10,964 nucleotides of DNA from Butyrivibrio sp. (GCA_016297265.1 JAEDHB010000044.1:1-10964), one strand, 5' to 3'; shown: positions 1-7,552, counted from the stretch's first letter. The notes: generated by a model not told the origin, from the sequence alone. A program made the numbers and translations.

Positions 1-691
1 CTTCCGATGCTATCACAAGACCTGCCACCGAAGGCACAAATGCCACACTTCCCGGAACCGTCTTTTTACCCTGTGGCACCTCCTCATCAGAAGCAGAATA
101 TTTTGCTTCACGGGGAAGTTCCTCCGAATAAACCACCTTAAGTTTCTTTACATCTCTTTTCTTCAATTCACGGCGCATCACCTTCGCCAACGGGCACACC
201 TTGGTACTGTATATATCCGCCACCTTAAATTCGCAGGGATTAACTTTGTTGCCCGCGCCCATACTGCTGATTATCGGAATATTCATATCCCGGCACTTCA
301 GCGCAAGCTCTATTTTAGCCGTTACCGTATCCACGGCATCGACAACATAATCAAATTTATCAAAAGGAAATTCGCTGCTGTTTTCCGGTAAAAAGAACTT
401 ATCAAATATTTCAACCACGGCATCGGGATTAATATCCAGAATTCTTTCCTTCATCACTTCCGTTTTACTTCTTCCGACTGTGCTGTGGGTTGCAATAATC
501 TGTCTGTTAATATTGGTAAGACTGACCGTATCCTTATCAATAAGATAAAAATAACCCACGCCGCTCCTTGCCAGTGCCTCGGCAACATATCCTCCGACTC
601 CGCCAATTCCGAACACTGCCACGGTTGATTTGGCAAGTGTTTCGACAGCGTCGTTGCCTAACACAATTCTGGTTCTTGCAAACTGATCCAT
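1..691 (-). CDS. tcdA: tRNA threonylcarbamoyladenosine dehydratase (TcdA/CsdL-like, E1 superfamily), C-terminus cut by window edge
   Basis: The 230 visible codons encode a ThiF/MoeB/E1-like protein. In this family TcdA uses ATP to dehydrate and cyclize t6A at position 37 of ANN-decoding tRNAs to ct6A, in the cytoplasm. Seen: the N-terminal RTRIVLG block, the nucleotide-binding loop GIGGVGG at residues 28-34, NRQI around 62-65, DAVDTV near 118-123, and SSMGAGNKVNP near 152-162. The visible end PSVAGLVIASE matches the last conserved block of the family. E. coli TcdA has about 268 residues, so only a short tail is probably missing. The ATG at 691 is chosen because AAGGAG lies just upstream; the protein then begins MDQFARTR. 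The gene has its own promoter and follows the terminator of the small lipoprotein gene, so it is probably transcribed separately. Other E1-like enzymes (MoeB, ThiF) fit less well, because the RTRIVLG and SMGAGNK blocks are TcdA-like. Confidence 0.9.
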   Translation of the reverse strand, partial: MDQFARTRIVLGNDAVETLAKSTVAVFGIGGVGGYVAEALARSGVGYFYLIDKDTVSLTNINRQIIATHSTVGRSKTEVMKERILDINPDAVVEIFDKFFLPENSSEFPFDKFDYVVDAVDTVTAKIELALKCRDMNIPIISSMGAGNKVNPCEFKVADIYSTKVCPLAKVMRRELKKRDVKKLKVVYSEELPREAKYSASDEEVPQGKKTVPGSVAFVPSVAGLVIASE

Positions 692-721
692 AAATATTTT
701 CACTCCTTGATTTGCAAATAT

Positions 722-750
722 ATATTAACATTACCGCACCCATTTTGCAA
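722..750 (-). promoter_or_regulatory. Putative sigma-A promoter of tcdA
   Basis: On the minus strand a -35 box TTGCAA (745-750) is followed after 17 nt by TAATAT (722-727). A TG dinucleotide one base upstream of the -10 box gives an extended -10. The start site would lie near 715, about 25 nt before the tcdA start codon. Inferred from consensus and spacing only. Confidence 0.6.
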
Positions 751-801
751 GAAATCCTGCAATATGAGTTCCAATGTGCAGTCCTTTCAGCAACCAGACA
801 G

Positions 802-831
802 AAAAAAGCTCCCACCAATGGTAGGAGCTTT
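802..831 (-). terminator. Intrinsic terminator of the small lipoprotein gene
   Basis: Positions 805-816 and 820-831 form a 12-bp stem with a 3-nt loop. In the minus-strand RNA every position pairs, one of them as G-U; on the plus strand that pair is a mismatch. The minus-strand transcript then runs into six U residues (807-802). It starts about 20 nt after the lipoprotein stop codon, so it ends that gene and separates it from tcdA. Confidence 0.88.
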
Positions 832-851
832 ACTAACAATAGTAATGTCAA

Positions 852-1055
852 TTATTTTATTAAGTTGCCAATTGCTTTTAATCCCTTAACGGCATCTTTG
901 CAATCCTTGCAATAATTAATCTTCTCTCCTGCAATTTTGGTTGACTTGCATGAAGCTGTTTCACCACAAACATCACATTCTTTCTTACCACAACCAACAA
1001 GAGTACATGCTAACATTATTACTGCTGCAACTAAAACAAGTGCTTTTCTCATCAT
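852..1055 (-). CDS. Small cysteine-rich lipoprotein, function unknown
   Basis: A protein of 67 residues (66 if the second ATG at 1052 is used). It begins MMRKALVLVAAVIMLACT and has a lipobox LVGC with the acylated cysteine at residue 22. It is therefore probably exported by Sec and anchored on the outer face of the membrane after signal peptidase II cleavage. The mature part is only about 45 residues and holds five further cysteines: CDVC (27-30), C36 and CKDC (49-52). The paired CxxC motifs resemble a small zinc ribbon or a redox/metal site; lysines are frequent. GGAGG at 1061-1065 sits 5 nt before the first ATG and 8 nt before the second, so the longer reading from 1085 is not favoured. The gene has its own promoter and terminator. 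I do not recognise a named family; metal binding is inferred from the cysteine pattern. Confidence 0.8.
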   Translation of the reverse strand: MMRKALVLVAAVIMLACTLVGCGKKECDVCGETASCKSTKIAGEKINYCKDCKDAVKGLKAIGNLIK

Positions 1056-1085
1056 TCTTTCCTCCTTGAGTATTAATACAAACAT

Positions 1086-1114
1086 AATTTAACATATCTG
1101 TAACATTTTTTCAA
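1086..1114 (-). promoter_or_regulatory. Putative promoter of the small lipoprotein gene
   Basis: On the minus strand TTGAAA (1109-1114) and TAAATT (1086-1091) are 17 nt apart. The -35 box overlaps the TGA stop codon of the upstream FliB-like gene (1111-1113). No terminator separates the two genes, so the lipoprotein may also receive read-through from the kinase-fliB operon. Confidence 0.5.
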
Positions 1115-2190
1115 TAGAAATATATAGATTTTATCAACTTCTGAGGATTATTCCAATCGTTACCGTAAAACATATCAAAAAGCAATTCCATATTTTCCTC
1201 ACAATGTTCAATTTCCCTGGAAAACATATAAAACAAATATTCCCTGCTCCGTTTTAACTTTGCGGACATATCGTTAAGAAGCAAAAGCGAATAAAAAATT
1301 AAAACCGTTTTAGAGTACACATCTCCATCTGAATGTGCCTTCAAAAAATATCTGAGTAAAAAATATACCATCATGTTTTCATAATTTAATTCAGTAAAAT
1401 CTGATTTGCCGGCTTCCATCCCGTAGGCTTCATTGATACACTCTGCCCAGTCCTTGTTGATACAGAGTTTTTCCATCGAATGATATATCTCTTCCATAAT
1501 TTCTGCGGAATCACTCACCTTCAAATCTTTTTCTATATTGGTAAGCAATCTGTCCATATAAGTATTATCAGTAAATCTGATAATAATATTTTCAAGCTCA
1601 TCCGCATCATTGCTATCCATTCCGTTTTGTATCTGTGACGCAAACACAAGAAGTAACGCCAGACGCTTATTGACGCCAATCGCACTGTTCTCAGCGATAA
1701 GAATTGCAACCTCACGCAATCTTAGCATTATGTCAAAGCTTGCAAGTGAAGCCGTATCCGTCTGATAATCCTCATCAATTTCCCATTCTTCATATGATAT
1801 TTTTCCGGTATGATTCAGAATCATCCCTGCCGCCTCAGGGCAGGCTGCTGACAACCCCAGTTCCCTCAAGGAACCATATTCTTCCCCGATACGCGGAAAA
1901 TTGTCGCACAATGCACACTGGCTTCCGGGACCAAGTTTGATATACAAATCACATAGTCTGTCCTTGTTGAGAAAAGAACAATGTCCGTCTTCATTGGTTG
2001 CAATATATGGTATTCCATCCCTGATTACAATATTGCGTCTTATTTCTTCTCCAATACTTCCTTCAAGCCGCATAAATCTCTCGTAAGAATCACTGTCTAT
2101 CTCAATCAACCAGCCGCGGCAGCATGTATCAGGGCAGTCCGTTCCGGAACATACAAATTTCGAATAATAATCCGGTACTCTAACTAGCAT
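1111..2190 (-). CDS. fliB: FliB/YkgJ-type cysteine-cluster protein (annotated in relatives as flagellin lysine-N-methylase)
   Basis: This 359-residue protein has the cysteine pattern of the FliB family in its N-terminal third: C14, C19, C23-C24, then C71, C80, C92 and C95, with FPR after the last pair, and C117 in a CPEAAGMIL block that matches the family's CPE-type motif. The family carries a CxxxxCC-type metal or iron-sulfur cluster site. Salmonella FliB methylates lysines of flagellin. The C-terminal two thirds are helical-looking and less conserved. No signal peptide is seen, so it is probably cytoplasmic. No flagellin or flagellar gene is in the window, so the substrate here is open, and the symbol reflects family membership only. 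The start at 2190 has a modest upstream purine stretch (AGGA about 13 nt away, AAGAG closer). The gene follows the hybrid kinase by 23 nt with no terminator between, so the two are likely co-transcribed. Confidence 0.78.
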   Translation of the reverse strand: MLVRVPDYYSKFVCSGTDCPDTCCRGWLIEIDSDSYERFMRLEGSIGEEIRRNIVIRDGIPYIATNEDGHCSFLNKDRLCDLYIKLGPGSQCALCDNFPRIGEEYGSLRELGLSAACPEAAGMILNHTGKISYEEWEIDEDYQTDTASLASFDIMLRLREVAILIAENSAIGVNKRLALLLVFASQIQNGMDSNDADELENIIIRFTDNTYMDRLLTNIEKDLKVSDSAEIMEEIYHSMEKLCINKDWAECINEAYGMEAGKSDFTELNYENMMVYFLLRYFLKAHSDGDVYSKTVLIFYSLLLLNDMSAKLKRSREYLFYMFSREIEHCEENMELLFDMFYGNDWNNPQKLIKSIYFY

Positions 2191-2213
2191 CTCTTACTTT
2201 ATCCTCAAACAAT

Positions 2214-4325
2214 CTATTTTATGAACTTCTTTAATGTCTCAATTACAGCATCAATCTTAATCGGTTTTGACAAATGTGCATCCATGCCATTGCTGATTGC
2301 ATTTTTCTTATCTTCATCAAAAGCATTTGCCGTAATTGCAATAATAGGGGTACTTGCTATTTTCTCATTATCAATCGCCCTTATTTTCCTTGTTGCCTCA
2401 TATCCGTCCATAACGGGCATCTGAATATCCATAAGAATTGCATTGTAGACATTTTCGCCCCTGCCTTCAACCATTTCCACCGCCTCAAGACCGTTTGTTG
2501 CAACCTCAACATTGATACCTATACTCTCAAGTATTGATTTTGAAATCTCAATATTAATGTCATTGTCCTCAACCAGAAGAACTGTATAGTATTTCCAGTC
2601 CAAATCAGCCTCATTTTTTTGTTCTTCAACCATCAGTTCTTCGCTTTGAGCAATTCTGTGAGGAATTGTAACCGTAATCCTTGTTCCCTTGTTTAACTCA
2701 CTTTGTATGTCTATTGTTCCATTCATGAAATCCACAAGTCGCTTAACTATTGCAAGACCAAGTCCCGTTCCCTGGATTCCGCTGACTGTAGATGTTCTTT
2801 CTCTTGAAAAACTGTCAAAAGCTTCCGTAAGAAATTTCTTTGACATTCCTATACCGTTGTCTTCGCAGAAAAACTCAACATAGCAGTCATTCTCTGTCTC
2901 ACCGGGAAGCTGTTTTAACCCGAATACAATCTTTCCTCCGGAAGGTGTATATTTAATGGCATTGGAAATAATGTTTATTATAATCTCCGCGGCCTTATTC
3001 ATATCCTGATATATGTATGGATGATAAAGAGAAAGCTTAGTCTCCAGTAAAATATTTTTTTCCTTTGCTGCACCTTCTACCAGAACCAGTGTCTTGTCTA
3101 TGACACCGGATAAGTCCATAGCAGTCTCCTCAAGAAGCAGTTTACCGCTCTCAATTCTGGCCATCTCAAGAATATTATTGATGATGCCCATAAGATTTTC
3201 CTCGGCAATTTCTATTTTGGCAAGGTATTCCTCCAACTTATCCTTATCGTCCAGATTTTTCTTGGCAAGCTCCGTGAATCCGACTATTGCATTAACCGGC
3301 GTCCTTATGTCATGGGACATATTGAACAGGAATGAGGTTTTTGAATCGCTGGCTTTCTTAGTTGTCTCAAGTGCCTGCTGCACATAAATCTGTTTCTTGT
3401 TCTTGTAATTTGAATATACAATAAATATCACACCGAAGAGACAAATAACAAGAATAATATATAATATATAAAATGCAAGATTATTCTTGATTATACTCTC
3501 AAGCGAAGTATTTTTAACTTCTTCTATATACCATTTTTTGTGTATATTATCCAGCAATCCGCTTTCTGTCATATTACTGATTATCTTGTTCAGTTTCTCC
3601 TTGAGGATATACTGACCCTTCCTCACAAGAATGGCATTATAATGTTCACCGATTTCAGCATTCAAATACAAATTAATATTATTATTCCGTATAACTGTTT
3701 CCGCAATGCATTTATTGACAATTCCATAATCAATATCGCCCTTAGCGACATCCTTAACTATGTCCGTTGCATTTTTGTAATATACATATACACATCCAAG
3801 ATTAAACAAAGATGAATTAACAGAATCACTTTCGACGCCAACTCTTTTGTTCATAAGGGATGTAATACTTCCAAACTGATTCCGGCTATATACCGCAAGT
3901 TCACTTTTATTGATTGGCAAAGTAAACATATCGGAATATGCCTTCTTCTTATGGTCCGAAACATCCGCTCCAACAAGAATATCCACCTTTCCCCTTAAAT
4001 ACAGATTAAAGCAGCTGTCCTTTGTGCCAACATATATATCAGGTTTTTTCCCCAGTCTGTTTGTAATTTCAAGAACAGTCTCAACATACTGCCCTGTAAG
4101 CTTACCATTCTCATCATAATAACAATATGGTTCCTGGTCATCAATAATTGCAATACTTATCTCATCAGCACTTTCATCCACGGTGGATTTAACTCCAATA
4201 ACCGGGGCTTGGTCGAAGACGCCCTTCTTTACCAAAGTAAAAATAACGGGAACCATAATAATTGATATTATGGAAAAAATCAAAATCATATTAAATATAT
4301 ATCTTTTAACTTTAATACGTCTCAT
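2214..4325 (-). CDS. BvgS-like hybrid sensor histidine kinase with extracellular solute-binding domain and receiver domain
   Basis: A 703-residue membrane kinase. Order seen: cytoplasmic basic start, membrane segment about 12-31, an extracellular periplasmic-binding-protein type 3 (SBP_bac_3-like) domain about 55-267, membrane segment about 280-304, and a short linker. Next come HisKA with SHDIRTPVNAIVGF (phospho-acceptor His338), HATPase_c with the N box around N455, DNGIGM (489-494) and GTGLGLAI (519-526), and a C-terminal receiver about 580-703. Receiver residues are present: E586/D587, phospho-acceptor D633 in MDIQMPVMDG, T665 and K687. It should sense a small extracellular ligand and pass phosphate internally to D633. 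No HPt or DNA-binding output domain is fused, and no response regulator is encoded nearby, so the downstream partner lies elsewhere. The ATG at 4325 follows GGAGG by 7 nt. Its own extended -10 promoter lies upstream, and the FliB-like gene follows 23 nt downstream. The ligand cannot be read from the sequence. Confidence 0.92.
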   Translation of the reverse strand: MRRIKVKRYIFNMILIFSIISIIMVPVIFTLVKKGVFDQAPVIGVKSTVDESADEISIAIIDDQEPYCYYDENGKLTGQYVETVLEITNRLGKKPDIYVGTKDSCFNLYLRGKVDILVGADVSDHKKKAYSDMFTLPINKSELAVYSRNQFGSITSLMNKRVGVESDSVNSSLFNLGCVYVYYKNATDIVKDVAKGDIDYGIVNKCIAETVIRNNNINLYLNAEIGEHYNAILVRKGQYILKEKLNKIISNMTESGLLDNIHKKWYIEEVKNTSLESIIKNNLAFYILYIILVICLFGVIFIVYSNYKNKKQIYVQQALETTKKASDSKTSFLFNMSHDIRTPVNAIVGFTELAKKNLDDKDKLEEYLAKIEIAEENLMGIINNILEMARIESGKLLLEETAMDLSGVIDKTLVLVEGAAKEKNILLETKLSLYHPYIYQDMNKAAEIIINIISNAIKYTPSGGKIVFGLKQLPGETENDCYVEFFCEDNGIGMSKKFLTEAFDSFSRERTSTVSGIQGTGLGLAIVKRLVDFMNGTIDIQSELNKGTRITVTIPHRIAQSEELMVEEQKNEADLDWKYYTVLLVEDNDINIEISKSILESIGINVEVATNGLEAVEMVEGRGENVYNAILMDIQMPVMDGYEATRKIRAIDNEKIASTPIIAITANAFDEDKKNAISNGMDAHLSKPIKIDAVIETLKKFIK

Positions 4326-4359
4326 CTTCCGTCCTCCGGTCAGTTGAAATATATGTTAC

Positions 4360-4368
4360 ATTATATCA
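4360..4368 (-). promoter_or_regulatory. Extended -10 promoter of the hybrid kinase-fliB unit
   Basis: On the minus strand TGATATAAT combines a perfect TATAAT (4360-4365) with the extended TGn motif (4366-4368). No good -35 hexamer is seen 16-18 nt upstream, as is common for extended -10 promoters. The start site would lie near 4353, leaving a leader of about 28 nt with the GGAGG site. Confidence 0.6.
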
Positions 4369-4419
4369 TTTGAATATTCTTAATGCTATATTAACACATA
4401 TTTTTATCTTAATAAATAC

Positions 4420-4446
4420 AAAAGAGCACACTGTATGTGCTCTTTT
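4420..4446 (-). terminator. Intrinsic terminator after the pilT-like gene
   Basis: An 11-bp perfect stem (4420-4430 with 4436-4446, AAAAGAGCACA paired with TGTGCTCTTTT) encloses a 5-nt loop 16 nt beyond the pilT stop codon. In the minus-strand RNA the U run is partly inside the stem (UUUU) and continues as GUAUUUAUU, so it is less strong than a classic U tract. The symmetrical A/T ends could let it work in both directions, but no plus-strand gene is present to need that. Confidence 0.72.
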
Positions 4447-4461
4447 AATAACATATTTATT

Positions 4462-5511
4462 CTAGTATCCGCTATCAAGCTCCTTGACATTATCGCAATA
4501 TCTGAGAGCAGTTTCTCTTGTAATCTTTCCTTCTGCCATAAGTCTTCTCAAATCCCATGTCATTGTATGCATTCCTGCTTTAAGACCTGACTGCATACTT
4601 GATACCAGCTGCTGAAGCTTATTATCACGAATCTGTGTTGCAACAGCCTGATTATTCAGCATAATCTCAGTAGCCATAATAAGTCCGTCTTTATCAGCTC
4701 TTGGCAACAATTTCTGTGTAAACACGCCCTTCAATACATTGGAAAGCTGATTACGTGCCAATTCCTGTCCCTCAGGTGGATATGCATCAAGAATACGCTC
4801 GATTGTTGCTGCTGCACCATTTGTATGTAATGAAGAAAATACAAGGTGTCCTGTCTCTGCTGCTGTAATAGCTGCGGTAATAGTCTCATAATCTCTCATC
4901 TCACCAACCATGATGATATCCGGATCTTCACGAAGACTTGAGCGAAGAGCCGATGCAAAATCGCTGACATCCCTTCCGATTTCCCTCTGATGAATCATTG
5001 ATTTCTTGTGATAATACACATATTCAATAGGATCCTCAATTGTAATAACATGTTTTGCCTGAGTTTTATTAATCTGATCAATCATTGAAGCAAGTGTTGT
5101 CGTCTTACCACTTCTTGTAGGTCCTGTGATAAGAACAAGTCCCTTGGTCTCATGAATAATATTTCTTGCAGCTTCAGGTAAAAGCAAACTTTCGAAATCC
5201 GGAATTGATGTATCCAAAAGACGATATGTTGCCGCAATATTATTTCTCTGATGATAAACATTGGCTCTCAATCTGGTACCGTTTCTTGTAAATACCGCAA
5301 AATCCAAATCCTCTCCTGCCTCAACCTTCTTAATCTCGGCTTCTGTAAGAGTCTCATAAATCATGTTTCTTGATTCTTCCGCTGTAGGAACCTCATTCTC
5401 AAGAACATGCAAAACACCAAACCTACGAACTGCCAAAGCTGTACCAACCGTAATGTGAACATCTGAACATTGATCTCTCTGAGCTCTTTCTATAAGTTCT
5501 TCAAAAGTCAT
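4462..5511 (-). CDS. pilT: PilT-like type IV pilus retraction ATPase
   Basis: A 349-residue cytoplasmic secretion-superfamily ATPase, the usual PilT length. PilT hexamers depolymerise type IV pili to power twitching, adhesion or DNA uptake. Seen: the N-terminal SDVHITVG block (16-23), Walker A GPTRSGKTTT (130-139, catalytic K136), Asp box TIEDPIEYVYY with E159/D160, the LREDPDIIMVGEMRD block (193-207) holding the Walker B glutamate E204, and the His box from TAAETGHLVFSSLHT with H222 and H229. The C-terminal region with IRDNKLQQL corresponds to the PilT AIRNLIRE region. The third loop position of Walker A is R133, where glycine is usual. The start at 5511 is preferred because GGAGG (5519-5523) lies 7 nt upstream; the upstream ATG at 5541 has no comparable site. 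No pilin, PilB or PilC gene is in the window, so it is either an orphan or its partners are elsewhere. It has its own promoter-like -10 and terminator. Confidence 0.9.
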   Translation of the reverse strand: MTFEELIERAQRDQCSDVHITVGTALAVRRFGVLHVLENEVPTAEESRNMIYETLTEAEIKKVEAGEDLDFAVFTRNGTRLRANVYHQRNNIAATYRLLDTSIPDFESLLLPEAARNIIHETKGLVLITGPTRSGKTTTLASMIDQINKTQAKHVITIEDPIEYVYYHKKSMIHQREIGRDVSDFASALRSSLREDPDIIMVGEMRDYETITAAITAAETGHLVFSSLHTNGAAATIERILDAYPPEGQELARNQLSNVLKGVFTQKLLPRADKDGLIMATEIMLNNQAVATQIRDNKLQQLVSSMQSGLKAGMHTMTWDLRRLMAEGKITRETALRYCDNVKELDSGY

Positions 5512-5570
5512 TCTTTTTCCTCCCTGTTCCGGACCACACATTGTAATCCTACTAAATATACTACAGATAT

Positions 5571-5576
5571 ATTATA
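5571..5576 (-). promoter_or_regulatory. Putative -10 box of the pilT-like gene
   Basis: A perfect TATAAT lies on the minus strand in the 60-nt gap upstream, about 60 nt before the start codon. No convincing -35 hexamer was found at 16-18 nt, and I see no terminator for the preceding isomerase gene, so read-through from that gene is also possible. Confidence 0.4.
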
Positions 5577-5601
5577 CATAAAAAAAGCAATTTGGAAAAG
5601 A

Positions 5602-6339
5602 TTATTTTACAAAATATTTTGATTTTAATTCAGAAAGTCTGTTATCGTATTTTTCCTGCTGTTTTCTTCCGAGAAGTTCTGTTTTGACACTGCCCTTAAC
5701 CACCTCGTAATCCGGTATCTCACCCTCATTTCTCTCATCAATAAAAATAATATGATAGCCAAACTGTGTTTTTACCGGGCCAAGCACCTTGCCGATTTCT
5801 CCACCGAATACAGCCTCGTCAAATTCTTTTACCATTTGTCCTCTTCCGAAAGTACCAAGGCTTCCGCCCTTCTGACTTGACGGACATGATGAATATTCCC
5901 TTGCTGCGTCCTCAAAGCTCTTTGTTCCGGCCTCAATCTCAGACTTAATTTCATTTGCCCTTTCTTCCGAATCAACCAGAATATGTTTTGCACTCGCTGA
6001 AGGTCCCTTTGCGAAATGGTTCTTGTTTTCCTCATAAAAGGCCTTTGCTTCCTCATCGGTAACTTCAATTCCTTTCAAAAGTCTGGCCATTGCAAGCTGG
6101 CTCAAAATATCCCTTCTTGCCGTCGTCATCGCCTGAATGTATTCCTCCTCGGCCTCAAGATTTGATGCCTCGCCATCCAGAGCAAAAAGGCTGATTTCTA
6201 CAAGCTTGTCCGCCACCTGTTCCCTGAATTGCGGAATCTCGCGGTACATCTGCTGTTCCTGTGAAAGGGATGAGATAAATGCGTCCACATCCGTATCTTT
6301 GATTTCGTAGCTTCCTACCGTTCTTAATATTTCACTCAT
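5602..6339 (-). CDS. Cytoplasmic parvulin-type (PpiC) peptidyl-prolyl cis-trans isomerase
   Basis: A 245-residue protein. It has an N-terminal helical segment rich in Glu and Gln (about 15-110), resembling the chaperone part of SurA/PrsA-like proteins, and one parvulin domain (about 113-204). Domain hallmarks seen: SAKHILV (116-122), a long helix ending in FEDAAREYSSCPSS, GGSLGTFGRGQMVKEFDEAVF (158-178), and TQFGYHIIFIDER (191-203). A basic/acidic helical tail ends the protein. No signal peptide or lipobox is present, unlike PrsA, so it probably acts in the cytoplasm on folding of nascent or stressed proteins; its substrates are unknown. The start at 6339 is chosen because GAGGAG lies about 8 nt upstream; an in-frame ATG at 6357 precedes it but lacks a site. 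It has its own promoter and lies between the ABC transporter operon and the pilT-like gene. Confidence 0.88.
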   Translation of the reverse strand: MSEILRTVGSYEIKDTDVDAFISSLSQEQQMYREIPQFREQVADKLVEISLFALDGEASNLEAEEEYIQAMTTARRDILSQLAMARLLKGIEVTDEEAKAFYEENKNHFAKGPSASAKHILVDSEERANEIKSEIEAGTKSFEDAAREYSSCPSSQKGGSLGTFGRGQMVKEFDEAVFGGEIGKVLGPVKTQFGYHIIFIDERNEGEIPDYEVVKGSVKTELLGRKQQEKYDNRLSELKSKYFVK

Positions 6340-6369
6340 TATGTTATCTCCTCGCAATTATTTTAAAAT

Positions 6370-6399
6370 AGTTTAACATAAAAAGCCTAATCTTATCAA
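6370..6399 (-). promoter_or_regulatory. Putative promoter of the parvulin gene
   Basis: On the minus strand TTGATA (6394-6399) and TAAACT (6370-6375) are separated by 18 nt. The boxes fit the gap between the permease stop codon (6409) and the isomerase start. No clear terminator of the permease gene is seen in this 69-nt gap. Confidence 0.5.
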
Positions 6400-6408
6400 C
6401 AGATTTAA

Positions 6409-7542
6409 CTATTCAATCATTATCTGTTTCACGGGCATTTTGTCCACTCTTTTTCTGTAAAAATACATAGTCGCCTCATAGGATATGACATACACTGCCA
6501 ATGAAATGAGCATTGGCACGGGTTTAAAGCGGTATGGTTCAACATTATCCATATCCTTAAATACCACATCCACCATAACCTTCAAAATGCCGTATTGATA
6601 AAGAGTACCTGCGAAAAAACCCAGCAAAGCCCAGAGCCTGTATCCACCAAAAACTGCATTTGCACATTCTTTTGCATCATATCCCATAACCTTCATCATC
6701 ATTATGGACTTTGCATTGCCCCTTATCACGGAAGATGTCGCGATAAAAAGAATAACATAGGCAAGAATTACACCGATAATCAGTATCATCGACGACATTA
6801 CCCTGCTGGCATATTCGTCCATGCTCGCTGCCATCTGAATCATTGCAGAAAAGCAGAATATTGCAAATGCAATGAAGAATACCAGGGATTTCTTCTGTCT
6901 TAAGGTGTTTCTTCTCATTTCGTTAAGAAAAGGCATTTCCTTTTCATTTTTTGATATTTTAATTTTGGTAATATTGCGTTCCCTGAGCAAATCCATAGCG
7001 GGCTTTTTAAGTTTTTTGTAACTGTATGCAACCGCAATCCCTGCAAAAACAACAGCCGGTATTACAATCACAAAAAATATCAGTTCCGGATGAAATCTGA
7101 CGCCAAAATCAGGCAACAACCCATCCTTGTTCTGAACCTCGTATATTTTAGGCATCATCAAATGTGAACCCGCATATCCCAATGAGGTTCCTAGCAAAAC
7201 ACTTAATCCGAAAACAGCAAAGCCTGAAGCAATTTTGATTCTTGAATATCCCATCGCCTTGAGGATTCCCAAATCCCTGCTGTGGGACTCAATATAATGG
7301 CTGATATAGAAGCACAGCAAAACCACCGAAGTAAGGGCAAGCACTGCCCCGGATACGCCACAGACAGCTTTGCAGGTAAGCATTGATGCGTCATAGTAGG
7401 TTCTGGATGTCTCCGCAATTTCACTCTCCACTGCTTTTAAGTCAATTCCGTAATTAATGAAAATAGCACATACAAAAACAGCACAAAAGCACACCAGAAT
7501 AACGCCAATAAGTTTAAATATATCTCTAATACTAACTACCAT
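6409..7542 (-). CDS. FtsX-type ABC transporter permease, compact eight-helix form
   Basis: A 377-residue integral membrane protein, partner of the ATPase encoded just upstream. Eight likely membrane segments are seen, in two groups of four: about 9-31, 58-83, 104-126 and 153-175, then 218-240, 250-274, 301-325 and 342-362. After the second helix of each half comes a cytoplasmic FtsX-like loop: SRDLGILKAMGYSRIKI (88-104) and AKSIMMMKVMGYDAKE (277-292). This repeat shows an internal duplication. The first extracellular loop is only about 25 residues, so the large periplasmic core domain of MacB/LolC-type permeases is absent. The start at 7542 is supported by AAGGAG, which overlaps the TAA stop of the ATPase gene (10 nt between the genes); the upstream in-frame ATG at 7617 lies inside that gene. 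The substrate is unknown; export of a peptide, lipid or toxic compound is plausible given the TetR regulator. Confidence 0.88.
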   Translation of the reverse strand: MVVSIRDIFKLIGVILVCFCAVFVCAIFINYGIDLKAVESEIAETSRTYYDASMLTCKAVCGVSGAVLALTSVVLLCFYISHYIESHSRDLGILKAMGYSRIKIASGFAVFGLSVLLGTSLGYAGSHLMMPKIYEVQNKDGLLPDFGVRFHPELIFFVIVIPAVVFAGIAVAYSYKKLKKPAMDLLRERNITKIKISKNEKEMPFLNEMRRNTLRQKKSLVFFIAFAIFCFSAMIQMAASMDEYASRVMSSMILIIGVILAYVILFIATSSVIRGNAKSIMMMKVMGYDAKECANAVFGGYRLWALLGFFAGTLYQYGILKVMVDVVFKDMDNVEPYRFKPVPMLISLAVYVISYEATMYFYRKRVDKMPVKQIMIE

Positions 7543-7552
7543 ATCCCGCTCC

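Noticed and set aside
537..851. Minus-strand open frame of 104 codons across the tcdA 5' region
   Set aside because: It is out of frame with tcdA, spans the tcdA promoter and starts beyond the lipoprotein terminator. The protein is Arg/Cys-rich with no family resemblance.
6340..6408. Terminator for the ABC permease gene
   Set aside because: The gap has A/T-rich sequence but no stem of useful length; only a promoter-like pair of boxes was found.
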